Notes: generated by a model from the sequence alone, not told the origin. Shown: positions 1 to 12,012, numbered from the stretch's first letter. The stretch: DNA of 64,000 nt from Solea solea (GCF_958295425.1 NC_081154.1:13161938-13225937); one strand, 5' to 3'. A program made the numbers and translations.

Positions 1-381
1 ACTGACGACAAGAAGGAGGCGGGACCCTGTGTTCAACAACTGGACTGACATCAGACAAGCAGCTCTGCAGCGACGGCCATTGAATCAAATGAATACTGAC
101 AGAAAAGCAAAGAGACATTGTCTCTCCATGATGTCATAATTGTGCACTCCCTGTGTTGCCGGAAGTGACGTACTGAGGGTCGTAGTAACCAAGGACTGAA
201 CAATATAGCCTTTACTGTGACATTGTTTTACTTGTTTTATGGTCTTACCAGGTCATCTTGGCCCTAACCTCACTTCTTCTCAATGCCTAACTGGAGGGGC
301 AGACACACAGACGTTCATTGCAGCGCTGCAGAGTATTGAGGCACCATAATTTAGTTTTTAATGCTCTAATGGCTCCAAAGT

Positions 382-535
382 GGCCACACGGTTGGTGTAG
401 TGGTTAGCACTCCAGGTTCGCGACCCGGTTGGGCCTTCCTGCATGGAGTTTGAATGTTCTCCGGCTTCTCCACTTTCCTCCCACAGTCCTAAAACATGCA
501 ATGTGGAGATTAGGTCAATTGACACTCTAAATCAG
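382..535 (+). repeat. tRNA-like SINE-type dispersed repeat, copy 1
   Basis: The copy starts with a tRNA-like head (GGTTGGTGTAGTGGTTAGCAC, resembling a pol III A box), then GGTTCGCGACCCGG (B-box-like), then the family body (TGGAGTTTGAATGTTCTCC, CCTCCCACAGTCC, AAACATGCAATG). At least nine more copies or fragments lie in the window in both orientations. It looks degenerate and truncated at its 3' end. Confidence 0.7.
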
Positions 536-999
536 GAGGGTCATACGCCATTACAGAAGGGGCCGAAATTAAAAACCGAGTCCAAGTCGAGGGCCAGATG
601 AGGTCAAATAAGAAATAGTTCACGACAGATGATTTTCCATTGTCCATTTCCGTCTGTCTTGCCTGATTTCCTCTGCTGTAATCACATGTATTTTTGCTTC
701 TTAAAAATTGGCATGCTTTGCATGCCAATTTACGTCAATGCACCAATGCTGGACATGCAGACGTGCACAAGGTCACATTCACCCTGTTACAAGATGATGT
801 ACCATCAAAATAATCTCGGGGACATTATTTGAAGGTTGAAATCCGACATTGCGTTGCTCTAAATGAATCTTATTCCTATAACAGGCCACACCACTGTTAT
901 TAACCACAAACAGTGGCACCATGACTGTTTAGTATATATTTTTTTACAGATTGCTTTTGTGGTGTGGCATTTAAATGTGTATACGGTGTCTGATCCCCT

Positions 1000-1031
<32 letters not shown>

Positions 1032-1039
1032 GCTGCTGC
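1000..1039. repeat. (CTG)n microsatellite
   Basis: About 13 CTG units with one CTA interruption. Confidence 0.95.
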
Positions 1040-1380
1040 ATGATGCGGTAAAGACTGATTAGATTTTATCATCTTTACCGTCACCCGCAACGTGACAGAG
1101 TTATAAATACAAAAGGTGTGCAACTCAGTCTTTGGACATTTTATGCAGTAGTAAAGGAGCTCATGCATAATTTATGAAGTCAAGCCCATTATTCACACCA
1201 TCACATACACAGTATCTATATGCCAGGATGCTGTGAAGCGCCGGTGTCATGAACTGTTTTCCATGAGACAAAGTTCATCTGATCATTAATATAAAGGGAC
1301 TTAACCAGGCACGACAGGTGAAACAGAAATGACTTTTGCATCTCACCCTCATACATTAAATCAACAAAATTCTCATAGGT

Positions 1381-1386
1381 TTTATT
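1381..1386 (-). terminator. Candidate poly(A) signal of tbata
   Basis: TTTATT on the plus strand reads AATAAA on the minus strand, about 215 bp past the proposed tbata stop codon. It is based on the hexamer and its position only. Confidence 0.35.
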
Positions 1387-1601
1387 TGAGATATAGAAAC
1401 ATAAAAAAAATGGTCTCAAGGCCTTTAAACTTGCATTTTCAGCTACATATTTTGTGAGGACGCAAAAAAACTAAAACCTGACATTTTTTCCCCAACTTTT
1501 GTAAACACAGTACTTCAGCAGGTACTATGCAGCGAGAGTACTTTGTACTTCATCGACAAAAGGGTATCACAAAGGCACGACGACGGAGAACCAATCTTTT
1601 C

Positions 1602-2183
1602 TCATTGAAAGGAAACCATGTCACAGTCATTATCGTGATGATGATGAGCTGTAGCTGTATGGACTTCAAGGACCTCTGCGTCCCCAATCCTGTCTGCAAA
1701 AACATGCTTCAGTCAGACTCATACAAGAAAATGTATAATTACATCCAAATATAGCTTTCCATGATAGAAAACACCCCATAATAATAGAATAGGCACTGGA
1801 CCTTTTTCAATTATGCTGCAAAGCCATGGAAAACATGAGCTAATAAGACAAACGCAAGCAAGAAAATGAAACATGAAAAGCACATCATTGACTTACCGGG
1901 TTTGTTGTCACCGGACATTCGACCCATTCCGTTTGAGCTACAGAAAGCACATCAAAGTATTTATTGCATTAAATGCCTTAGAAAAAACACATGTGGGAGA
2001 GGGTTAGAGATGATGCTGACCACGTTCTCTGGGGTTGTCTCCACGGCCGATCCAGTGACGGACCGCTCAGCGGTGGAGACGCACCAGGATTAAAAGCCTG
2101 GTGTTGGAAGGTGGGCTGGTGATGGCCTGCGACGTCGACACCGTCCAGAGCTTGTTTGATCATCCCCATCACCAGGTCTTTCT
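1602..2183 (-). CDS. tbata: Proposed C-terminal exons of tbata
   Basis: The exon beginning at 2183 reads EKDLVMGMIKQAL and, without further splicing, would run to a TAA at 1978-1980. A better ending uses a 41-nt exon at 1937-1897 (acceptor TTTCTGTAG, donor GTAAGTC) and a last exon at 1693-1602 (acceptor TTTTTGCAG). Together they read NKPDRIGDAEVLEVH and then a run of four histidines before TGA at 1604-1602, which resembles the KPEYIGEAQVLQMH-type tail I associate with mammalian TBATA. This requires a phase-2 donor in the 2183 exon. AC|GTGGTC, ending the exon at 2024, fits the phase but is a weak donor. A stronger-looking GTGCGT donor has the wrong phase for the homologous frame. Confidence 0.5.
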
Positions 2184-4974
2184 CTGAGGGGACCACACAT
2201 CACACACAAGTACACACTTCTGCTCAAAGCCTTCAATTTGACAGTGCTTTCAAATACATGAAACAAATCCCGCCCGTCGTTAAGTCAAGCTTTTTTCAAT
2301 TTAGGCTGGTCTTAAAGATACTAATCCAACATCTCGGCTGGATTATCGTAATTCTCTGTATGTTGGTGTAGACTCCAGCTGGTCCAGAACGCTGCCGCTC
2401 GCCTCTTAACAGGAAAAAAGAAGAGAGACCGCATCACACCTGTTGTGCTCTCTCCACTTGCTTCCTCATCGCTCATCCCTGTTATTGCTGGTTTTTAAAG
2501 CTCTTAACGGTTTGAACACCATTGAATCTTTTAAGGTCCCACCTCTTCTCCTTGGCCTTCACCTCAGGATAAGAATAGTCAACCCGGACACGTCTTTGTA
2601 GTTTTTACCATTTTGCGATTGTATTGTGTAACTATTTTACTTCTATTTTTTATTGACTTTATGTTTTATACCTTTTATGTTGCTGTACCTTTAAATCTGC
2701 AATCTGCAAAGTTGACTTGACAACATCAGGGGAACAACTCAGCCATAAGCACAGGTCATATTTGCTTCTGTTGACGTCCATGTAAACAGGGAAGTTGTCA
2801 TTTGAATGTAAACGCTCTCCGCATGTACTTTTCAGCGGTTTTCCGTGGATGAAAGAACTGCATGTATAACATCATCTCACCCCTTTGACCTGCGAGCAGC
2901 AGCCACTGCTGGACTGTGGACAAAGAATCGGTCTGCAGGATCTGACACAAAAGCTCCAACACCTGACAAGAAAACAGTCAACCATCAACACCTTCGTAGC
3001 ACATACAAAGCACAGGAACTCTGTATGTTATTAGGGATTTTCTATTTGCCTGTTGGAGAGGCATGGAGGTCAGGGGTGAGAGCAAATCTTTTTCTTATTA
3101 TATTATGAAAAACCTTGGATGGGCTGCATGACTGTGTGTCTCAGCCCACATAGCCACAACTGAGTGACACAAAAGTGACCTTGTGACGCGCGGAGGAACA
3201 GTATTACCATGAGTTCTTGATCATGAAAGGGTTGAGGATAAGCTGGGTGTTGTGAATGGAATCTGCGCTGGTAAGACTTGGTGGGCAGAGGAATGATTCT
3301 CCCAGTTTCAGCTGAATATTGTGTCTTCCGACGGACAAAGTCTCCCTCTGGTTGCTCCTGGAAAACATTAACAAAGGTGTTCATTTCAGCATAAAAACGA
3401 TAGAAACTTTTTATGTATTCATAACTCCCTGAGGAACACTTTGGCTCTGTGACCTTGTGACCTTGCTGTTTGGGGGAACCGTAACTAATGCTAATTTCAA
3501 TAATAAAAATGAATACAGATATTGCCCTGCAAACATGCTTAACAAGACAGTGCAAGAAGGAACGTTTTTTGGCATTTAATTTTCAAGTCATGTCTATCTG
3601 GTAATTGGTAAACTTTACTCTAAACTGCGTCTCCTAGGAAGACGCATAATCGCCACGTCCCTGAATGTGTCCAGTTGGAACCTGCCGCATGTGATTAATT
3701 GAGTGTGTTTGTGCGACGCACCTCTTTCTTGTCCTTCTGTGCGCGAGAAGACAAAGTGACTCTCGCAGCGAGTTCTTTGAGTTCGTCCCTCCATGCCTCT
3801 GAGAACGAGGCTGTGAAGGAAGCATGGACATTTCTGTGAGATCGTTTGTGGACAGGGATGAGAGAAACATAATGAGGAGATATACTGGGGCCATACCTGA
3901 CTTGTTTTTGTGGCCACTGACAAGTGGGAACGCAAAGGACGGCTCCGCCGCTTTCCTGAGGACGCGGCTCTTGAGAAGTGGGTGAGGAAATAAGGACGAG
4001 GTGACAAACCAGTCGTCTCTCACCATGCAGACAGGTCTGCCATTGAGTCCTGTGGAGAAAACAAAAAGAGAATATCACGACATTCACATATAGTTATATG
4101 TAGGAAGTGTGAGGCAATCAAAAGAACCTGAGAATCTTCAAGAATAAGTGGCTTAGATGATGATTGGATGGATGGATAATCCCTGCCCTGTGAGAAAATT
4201 TGAAACCTCCTTTTTTTATTTATGTCAATCATGCGGTTGACCTGTGTCATATTGCTTTTCCGGGCGCTCATGCTTAAATATTTCATATGACGGTAAAGCA
4301 TAATTTGCAATATCAGGAACTACAACAGGCCTGAAACTGTGAGGTTTGTCCTTGATGTTGCCATGGTAAAATTATGCACTCGATGTAATACGCTCTGTCA
4401 AGTGATTACCTGCAGTCTGAATGATTCTTACTACTAATTTTCCAATCTAAAGACAATCTTAATACTACTTGGGGAAGTGTGCGTGGTTAACGTGCTGCTG
4501 TAGAGTTGTGTTTTTGAATGAATTTCAATGACATTGACGTTCCGTAACCAGTTTTAAATCAGTGATTAACAATATATATGATATATAGTAATGGGTGATT
4601 TTATAAACATGAATGCAGTGGTGATAGTAGAGCACACAATAAGAGCTTACCCCTGACTGTTTACAGTTAAACACACATTTTATGTGTGAAAAATGACACG
4701 TAATATGTCATATTTTGCATATAGTCGAAGAGTCGATTGACACCGGACTGACAGTTTTACTTAAATCATACAGCTTGAACAGCTTACCTTGAATATGTCT
4801 CATCCTGTGTGGATGAGGGTTGTGTCGGGAGAAGAACGAGTGATGACTCAAGGTCCCGAAGCGTCCGCTGCTCCTGGGCAGAGTCCTGGTCAATTCTGAG
4901 GTAAGTGGCACCTGAATGATTTGACTATGACTACTGTCTCCTGTCGTCCCCCGGGAGTGTGGGCTTATTGACAT
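1602..4974 (-). CDS. tbata: TBATA/Spatial-like protein, multi-exon gene (3' end uncertain)
   Basis: Recognised as TBATA (thymus, brain and testes associated; Spatial) from conserved stretches that survive splicing: LSHHSFFSRHNPHP and the following HIQGLNGRPVCMVRD, EAWRDELKELAARV, QYSAETGRIIP, DQELMVLELL, and EKDLVMGMI. Exons on the minus strand: 4974-4788 (ATG at 4974), 4049-3897, 3810-3722, 3357-3208, 2962-2890, 2183 to about 2024, then probably 1937-1897 and 1693-1602. All junctions before 2183 have GT-AG sites and consistent phase. The protein is soluble; I see no signal peptide or membrane segment. In mammals TBATA is expressed in thymic stroma, brain and testis, and its biochemical role is not well defined. 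The start ATG gives a shorter N-terminus than I recall for human, so an upstream coding exon is possible. A TTTATT at 1381-1386 (AATAAA on this strand) is a candidate poly(A) signal. The identity is well supported; the last three exons are inferred. Confidence 0.85.
2294..2640 (+). mobile_element. L2-type LINE remnant (3' part of the RT ORF)
   Basis: Plus-strand reading with frameshifts gives LDY-NSLYVGVDSSQLVQNAAARLLTG, then KKRDRITPVVLSPLASS-like sequence. This is the characteristic C-terminal region of fish L2-family reverse transcriptases (SRLDYCNSL, LQLVQNAAARLLT and RDHITPVL motifs). Stops and small indels break the frame. It lies in the tbata intron between the exons at 2890 and 2183, antisense to the gene. 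Confidence 0.75.
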
Positions 4975-5403
4975 ACTGTATCTTCAAATAGTAGCTGAAA
5001 AATTTCAATTCAAAATCAAGGTCCCTCATGAAGCGATGTCAGAGAAATACACAAAGTTGTGACCACACACTAAAAACTAAAACCTAATAAGAAGCAAGGC
5101 AGAGAGCACTGAATGCAGTGGCTCAAATATGTGAGTCCAGTTCCAGGGTTAAGTTAGAAATCGACAAGGAAATTATAACTTTGAAGCACCACTTTACCTC
5201 TAAATACAGCTCCCTGCAGAAAGCCTACCTAAATTGCTGTGTTGCCTCTGTTGCTAAGAGACCTCAAGCACGAAAACACAATGGAGTCTGTGCACAGGCA
5301 CGGACTCTCAACAGGATGCAAGTCGGCTCAAACTGATGTGAATCATTACATAATTATGAGAGTTTTCTTTATTAAAATAATAAACACAAAAAAAAATCGA
5401 AGG

Positions 5404-5461
<58 letters not shown>
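5404..5461. repeat. (GATA)n microsatellite
   Basis: About 14 tandem GATA units. The minus-strand frames produce spurious LSIYLSIY ORFs. Confidence 0.97.
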
Positions 5462-5463
<2 letters not shown>

Positions 5464-5884
5464 CCTCCCCCGCGTCTGTGTACATAACAATTCCTCTCTT
5501 TTCTTTTGAAATGTGATTTACAAATACAAATGCCTTCCCACATAGAACAGTTGCCACGGTCTTGGTCTGTCGTGCACTGCTGCTGATTCTAAATTACTTG
5601 GAGCCACTTTATTGTTAAAGTATTTCGTCAACAAAGCAACGCTGTCATACAGAGGGCATTTATAACTTCCCCTGTGTTGGTCTGGAGTAGAACGACTATT
5701 ATTGTGACAATGTTGCCAAGCGTAGATGATAAAAATGAATATATTTATGTATTAAAGAGTAGAATAAAATAGTGTTTCTTGTTTCTGTGATGTTTGCACT
5801 GTGGCGCCCGCTGGTTCTCTGTCACACGGTGCTGATTAATGAATGAATGTGATCAAACATGTCAACATGGCTGCTGGGCAAACT

Positions 5885-5900
5885 TATATATATATATATA
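5885..5900. repeat. (TA)n microsatellite
   Basis: Eight TA units. Confidence 0.9.
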
Positions 5901-8043
5901 GATATTGTGAGCAGATAACCCCTGCACCGCTCTGCTGTTGACCATCTGCGTCGACCTCGTAAGGCAACTGTCTGACTCACACATTTGTAACCATGACAGC
6001 GCTATCTGTTGCTGTGGACCAGGTTCCCTCATGAGTTAATGTAAGTCTGGGACACCAAAACGCATACAGACAGGTGCAGGAAAACTCAGTTGAGTGTTAC
6101 AGGGAGATAAGGAGGAGAGGAGAGAAGAGAAACAGGCGCCATCTTGAAGAAGATGCCCCCTTATTTCACGCTTGGTCAACAGTCAAGTGGTTTGAAATGA
6201 AAAGCAACATTAGCATGAAAGTGACGGGCGGGGGAATGTTGAATAGTCTCCTTTGACAACAGATGTGTGAAATTCAAGTGATGTGTGAAACAACCCTGCT
6301 GGCTGCACTTATTCCTGTGAGTCTTTGCCTAACAGGATACAGTTTATTCTGGGATGTAGTTTTCATTGTTGTGTTATAGAAATCGAAAAGTTTAACCTAT
6401 GAAGTGTTCTTGACATTGTTGCTGTGTTGATGGTTGCGCGGTGTGAGCTGATGCTCGAATTAAACCAAAAAGCAATTACTTTTTCACATTGCTCATAGAA
6501 CGAAGTACATAAATTAAGAGCACTTAATTAAGTGTGTTTTCTTCTTATTGTATTTGCACATGCATCCTTGCATGTTAATGGATTCTTGTTCTGTGTTCTA
6601 TGTGTTTATAATTAGTGTAGAAATAATGTGTTTTTATTCATTATAGATTGTTAATTGTGGTTTTGTCAAGTTTATCGCATGTGCACAGATAACAATATTG
6701 AAATGTTTTAATTATTAATTTCATTAATTGGTAGATAATTGTATGTAAAAACCACTGGACCCTGTTTTTGATTTTAGTGCCAGATTATCCAGTTCTTTCT
6801 CACAAACATGAAAGGTAAGGTTTCATGAGGTAAATATATGAAGAAATGGCCCTTAAAAGAATCTAATGAGACAATATGGTGTGATGGAAAAATGCTGTCT
6901 TCAGTTGAACTCCATGAACATTCTGAATTCTGGAACTCCTGCACAAAGCTGTCTCAAGTGGCGGCTTCTCACCACTGTATTTTTCAGTCTTTTCATAGAC
7001 GTTCAATAGGATGAAGATCGTGACTCACAGACACGGCAAAACAGCCTCAACATATAAAGCCAAATACAAAGCAGCCTCCAGGTTATGCAGTAGGTATCAT
7101 GTACTTCTTTTCTGAACATAATGCGACAAGATAAAATGTTTTTCTCCTCCTTTACTTAAACATATTTATAAGCCATAATTATAAGGCAAAATGTAACATT
7201 GCCTTATTATTCATTTTTAGCATATTTCAAGTCTACCAGCACATTAATGTCTGTATATATAACCTGTCATAAAGCACTGGTTTGTTTGTCAGTCAGTGGG
7301 TGACGTTATAGTCCAAACGTCATCGTATTTGAAATGAATGAATTACAGCATCACGTTTTGTTGGTGAGCTGTTTTCTGTATAAAGCTGGATGTTACGGTT
7401 CTCTGTGCTCCACACGGACGTGTGTTCACCTCAACCTGCATTTAACCTTTTCTTCACAGTCGTGCTTGAACTGAACATCACATCCCATATCTCTGCTATC
7501 TCATGATCTTCTACATCTGTTTTCCACTGATGTATAGTGGAGTGAGTAGTGATGTCGGCAGGTTAATAAAGTCAGGTGTCGACATTCTTCTTGACAGCAA
7601 TGTTTCATGTACTAATATCTAGTGTGAAATGAACAATTATTTAAAAAGAAAAAGCCATCACATGGCTGATCAACCCTCCAACTGACCTCGTAATTTTGTT
7701 GTGCAATAGACTTAGACTTCCTTTTATTGTCATTGCACAGAATACACAGCAGTGAAAACTGGCAACGAAATTTCGTTGCTTGGCAGCAGATAAGAAACCA
7801 ACACATAGCATTGAATTTTTGTCACTTATGAGTTTTTGATGGGAAATGTCTTTTATCTTACTGTAAATGTCTATACATGTATCCAACTTTTTTGACTAAC
7901 TATGATTAATAAAAAAAAAAAATAAAGTGTTTTATGTATATAAATATAAGTAAAAATAGTGCAAAAAGAGAACTGGAATGAAAACTGTAGCAGCAATATG
8001 AAAGGAAAAAAAAAACAGTTCAATATTGCACAGATAGTGTCGG

Positions 8044-8059
8044 GAGGGGGGGGGGGGGG
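8044..8059. repeat. Poly-G tract
   Basis: A nearly pure G run in the LINE 3' UTR. It is likely to vary in length and be error-prone in assemblies. Confidence 0.9.
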
Positions 8060-8071
8060 ACTGCTAAATTG

Positions 8072-9424
8072 TTATTTGGAATTTAGCAGTCTGATGGCCA
8101 GCAGAAAGTAACTGTTCTTGAGTCGGTTTGTTCTGCAGCGGATGCTGCGGAACCTCCTGCCAGACGCCAGCAGGGAGAACAGTCCATGGTGGGGGTGGGT
8201 GTGGTCAGTGAGGATCTGGTGAGCCCTGGTTAGACAGCGCCTGTGTGCAATGTCTTTGATGGGTGGGAGTGGTGTCCCAATGATCTTCTCCGCTGTTCTC
8301 ACCACCCTCTGCAGAGACTTCCAGTCGGAGGCCTTGCAGCTCCCAGACCAGACGGAGATGCCACTGGTCAGCAGGCTCTCGATGGTCCCTCTGTAGAAGG
8401 TGGAGAGGATGGGAGGGGGGAGAGACACCCTTCTCATCCGTCGCAGGAAGTGTAGGCGCTGCTGGGCTTTCTTCACCAGGGAGGTAGGGTGAAGTGTCCA
8501 GCTGAGGTTGTCTGTGATGTGGACCCCCAGGAACTTGGTTCTGCTGACGACCTCCACCGTTGTGCCATTGATGAGGGGTGGTGTATGGCTGGGTCGGGAT
8601 CTTCTGAAGTCGACGATGATCTCTTTTGTCTTGTCAACATTCAGAAGCAGGTTGTTCACCCTGCACCAGTCCACCAGATGTCGCACTTCCTCTCTGTAGG
8701 CCAGTTCGTCGTTGTCCTGAATGAGGCCCACAACTGTTGTGTCGTCCGCACATTTTAGGATGTGGTTGGTGTTGTACCTGGGACGACAGTTGTGGGTCAT
8801 CAGGGTGAACAGCAGGGGACTCAGGACGCAGCCCTGTGGGGAACCGGTGCTCAGGGAGATGACACTTGAGGTATTGTTACCCACACGGACAGACTGGGTT
8901 CTGTCGGTGAGGAAGTCAAGCAGCCAGTTGCACAGGGGGGTGTTGAGGCCTAGGGGGCCCAGTTTGTGTACCAGCTCCTGGGGGATGATCGTGTTGAATG
9001 CTGAGCTGAAGTCCAGAAACAGCATCCGCACGTGGGTGTTCTTGTCCTCCAGGTGCTCCAGGCTCAGATGGAGAGCAGTGGAGATGGCGTCCTCAGTGGA
9101 GCGGTTAGGTTGGTACGCAAACTGGAGCGGGTCGTATGATGGAGGCAGTATGGAAATGATGTGGTCCTTAACCACCCGCTCGAAGCACTTCATGATGGTC
9201 GTTGTTAGTGCAACAGGGCGAAAGTCGTTAAGGCATGTGATGGTTGGTTTCTTGGGCACTGGGATGATCGTGGCAGACTTAAAGCACGGGGGGACAACAG
9301 CCTGGATCAGTGACGTGTTGAAGATGTCTGTGAGCACACAGGCCAGCTGGTCTGCGCACTCCTTGATCAGCCGTCCTGGGATGTTATCTGGGCCAGATGC
9401 TTTCCGTGCAATATCGGTTGTGTA
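8072..9424 (-). pseudogene. LINE reverse transcriptase, 5'-truncated open frame
   Basis: This is an uninterrupted frame of about 450 codons with no own start, because the element is truncated. Motifs in order: [41 protein letters not shown] (catalytic Asp block A); [15 protein letters not shown] (block B); [11 protein letters not shown] (block C); TKFLGVHI; then the C-terminal domain ending LAIRLLNSK. The catalytic box, normally F/Y-A-D-D, reads C-A-D-D, so one aromatic residue is replaced while both aspartates remain. The endonuclease domain is absent. The lack of stops suggests a fairly recent insertion, but the copy cannot be autonomous. Confidence 0.85.
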
Positions 9425-10410
9425 ATGAGAATAAAGATCCTTTCCTTCCCTTCTATTTTTTTACAATAAAAGAATAACAATAATACTAGACTAACAGCGG
9501 CTTCAGCTATGGCCCAGCAATTGCTTAGTGGTGAGGGAAGTATTTTCATTTATTCCCAGGTTAGATACTTGAACCCTCTTACACTGCTGTCTACGGTCAG
9601 ACTGTGGAAACTGTAAATTGTTTTTTAAGTACACAGGGACGCATAGAGATGACAAACTATATAAAATAAGCTACACAGACAATATTGATTTTACGTGCGA
9701 TAAAGTGAGCCAGAGGGGTTTGGAGTCAGACTCATCGCACTGAACCAGGTGTATATTAGTTTGATTGACAGTGTACTTGTTTTCACATCGCTTTGGTATG
9801 GACACCCAAATTTAATTAACAGGATCAAGCTGACAGGGACCATGAACGCAGCATGAGCCGCCATCAGAAGCAACACGATGACCTTTACAACAGGGAAGTC
9901 CTTTCAGTCACACATGACACGACATAACGCACCCACTCCTACTGTAGAATCCCCCTGACATTTGTTGTGTCCCAGAGCAATAACTGTGATAAACCAACCA
10001 CAGTCAACTACAGACCCAGAGCTTATCCGTTATTTATATAAATCTAATCTGTGTGTAACCAAGGGAACTTCATTACTGGTGATTTTTTACTATTTGGGTT
10101 TTGGTTCATTGCATTTTTAACATTTTGTTTACCACTGAACATAAAAAATGGCACTCTATTGCAGGTTTGCAACAGAACATTTGCACATTGCAAATTTGCA
10201 CAACATGTTAATAATTGTATTGACTGAATGTTTGAATTGATTGGATGACATTTCTTGCATCATGATTGTTTGTCTTGGGGCCGCTCAGCTCCTCCTGGAA
10301 ATAAAGGAGAATTAGAACATGCAATAAAAAGTGTTTGCAAATCAATGTACTGTATGACTGAAGTCAAGACACTCGCCATCTTCGTAACATGGCGTTCGAG
10401 TAAAAGAGTC
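9425..10410. other. Intergenic DNA, no recognised feature
   Basis: AT-rich sequence between the LINE and a SINE-like copy. Short ORFs only, none with a recognisable domain. Confidence 0.6.
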
Positions 10411-10411
10411 C

Positions 10412-10590
10412 CCAAGGGCAAGCCACTTTATCCTCCACATGAGGGTTGTGGGGCGCACTGGAGCCAATCAGGGCGGACGGTGGGTCACAGCCTGGACAGG
10501 TCGCCAGACCATCGCAGGGCAAACACACACAGAGACAAACAAACGTTCACTGTGGGAGGAATCTGGTGTAACCTGGACAAAAGACACATA
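10412..10590 (-). repeat. tRNA-like SINE-type dispersed repeat, copy 2
   Basis: Reverse-orientation family landmarks: ACTTTATCCTCCACATGAGG, GGAGCCAATCAGGGCGGACG, CCTGGACAGGTCGCCAGACC, AGAGACAAACAAACGTTCAC. The tRNA-like head is missing. Confidence 0.7.
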
Positions 10591-10593
10591 AAC

Positions 10594-10617
10594 GTGTTGT
10601 TGTTGTTGTTGTTGTTG
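10594..10617. repeat. (TTG)n microsatellite
   Basis: Eight GTT units. Confidence 0.95.
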
Positions 10618-10661
10618 GGTCACCTGCAAATGGTAGATCCAGAGCTGACAATCACTATAAA

Positions 10662-10980
10662 AGATAGATAGATAGATAGATAGATACTTTATTCATCTCA
10701 CAGAGAAATTCACAGTTCAGCAGCTCCAGAATATGTTACACGATAGAAACATAAGAGGCATGCAGGTCTATGTACAGTCTAAATATAAACTGAAACATAT
10801 GTATAAAAAGGAAAAAAGAAAAAATATATAAAAAATATAAAGGCGTTGTAGAATGAGATGTACATGTGTGCTTGCGTGTACGGTATGTGTCATGTATGAT
10901 GCAGGTTGAAGAGTCTGATGGCATGGGGGAGGAATGATCTCCTCAGTCTTTCTGTGGAGCAGGACATTGACAGCAGGCAA
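10662..10980 (-). mobile_element. LINE 3' terminal fragment with GATA tail
   Basis: Minus strand: the coding end reads TERLRRSFLPHAIRLFNLH (the RLFN terminus of a CR1/L2/Rex-like RT), then a short 3' UTR, a GAGATGAATAAAGTATCTATC-type terminus and a (TATC)n tail at 10685-10662. Most of the element is missing by 5' truncation. It is a different subfamily from the 7.7-9.4 kb LINE. Confidence 0.75.
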
Positions 10981-11370
10981 AAGGCACCATTTTAAATGCG
11001 TCTGTGTTGCTGGTAAGTGCTGAGGATCATTGCTAATGTGTGTTTTGCTGCTAAAATCCCTAAGTTTCCCTTACGACTGGCGTTCATCATTGTCACTGTA
11101 ATTGTCCAGCTGCGTTAATGGTCATTCTGACACGATGATTGCAGAAGATTTGATGTTGTGGATGTTGTGGAATGAAAACGTGCACTTCTTTGATTCTGTG
11201 GCTCAGCTTCTTTCTGGTTTTAACCATTTACTTTATACCCTTTATATATTAGAATAAAGGTCTTCCAGTTTGCCATACAAGCCAACTTGCAGCCTAAGAT
11301 CCACAGTTTGGGCCTTGCTGTATGTAACCAAGTCGAGGCTCTGTTAAAATCATTATTAGTATCAGTAGTA

Positions 11371-11371
11371 T

Positions 11372-11402
<31 letters not shown>
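11371..11402. repeat. (TAG)n microsatellite
   Basis: About ten TAG units. Confidence 0.95.
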
Positions 11403-11406
<4 letters not shown>

Positions 11407-11494
11407 CTAGGAGTAGCAGTGGTCGTCGTCTTTGCTCGGCTGTCAAATCCATCTGATTCTGTACAGTCAGAAAGCTCTGATCTTTTTCATATTT

Positions 11495-11665
11495 AATTTA
11501 TCATCCATCTATTCATCTATTCATTCATTTATTCATTCATTCTTTTCTACTGCTTTATCCTCCACATGAGGGTCATGGTGCCAACCCCAGCTGACAAAGG
11601 GGACACAAAGAGACAAACAAACAACTGCTCTCACATTCACACATACGGTCAATTTAGAGTGTCCG
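11495..11665 (-). repeat. tRNA-like SINE-type dispersed repeat, copy 3 (tail half)
   Basis: Begins with a degenerate (ATTC)n tail, then TTCTACTGCTTTATCCTCC, CATGAGGGTCATGGTGCC, CAGCTGACAAAGG, AGAGACAAACAAACAACTG and CAATTTAGAGTGTCC. The tRNA-like head is absent. Confidence 0.75.
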
Positions 11666-11790
11666 ATAGTAGTACTAATAGTAGTAGTTTTTTTATTACT
11701 ATTATTAGTTCTCTGCTCGGCTGTCAGATACATCTGATTCTGTACACTGAAAAAGCCATGGTTCATATATTTTAATTGAAATTACTCATG

Positions 11791-11794
<4 letters not shown>

Positions 11795-11843
<49 letters not shown>

Positions 11844-11880
11844 CATATATATATACATATGCACATATGTAGTGATATAT
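11795..11880. repeat. (TA)n-rich microsatellite
   Basis: About 85 bp of alternating TA with a few C and G interruptions. Confidence 0.95.
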
Positions 11881-11956
11881 ATTTAGTTTTTTTTTTAGTT
11901 TGTGTCCATGTTCCACAGCTTTGTTGTCAAATTCGTTTTCAGAATAATGCACAGAC

Positions 11957-11976
11957 AGAGAGAGAGAGAGGGGGGG

Positions 11977-12012
<36 letters not shown>

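Larger units (their letters stand above)
1..1380. other. Flanking DNA downstream of tbata
   Basis: No coding exon recognised. It contains a tRNA-like SINE copy (about 382-535), a perfect 12-bp hairpin (705-731) and an interrupted CTG tract (1000-1039). The short ORFs here lack recognisable domains. Confidence 0.6.
4975..7700. other. Intergenic DNA, tbata 5' flank to LINE
   Basis: No gene recognised. It holds a (GATA)n array at 5404-5461, a short (TA)n at 5885-5900 and otherwise AT-rich unique-looking sequence. The region just upstream of 4974 should contain the tbata promoter or 5' exons, but no core element is clear. Confidence 0.6.
7701..9424 (-). mobile_element. 5'-truncated non-LTR retrotransposon (CR1/L2/Rex-like LINE)
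   Basis: The minus-strand element contains the 3' two-thirds of a reverse-transcriptase ORF (9424-8072), a 3' UTR with A/C-rich stretches, and a 3' end that reads CAATGACAATAAAAGGAAG followed by repeated AAGTCTA, the usual terminus of fish CR1/L2-clade LINEs. Recognisable sequence stops abruptly near 9424 inside the [12 protein letters not shown] block, so the copy is 5'-truncated, as is common after incomplete reverse transcription. I did not identify target-site duplications. Confidence 0.85.

Noticed and set aside
5308..5557. Three overlapping ORFs of LSIYLSIY repeats
   Set aside because: Translations of the GATA array in three frames.
8721..9425. 234-aa plus-strand ORF opposite the LINE
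   Set aside because: Antisense shadow of the RT frame, which has all the RT motifs.
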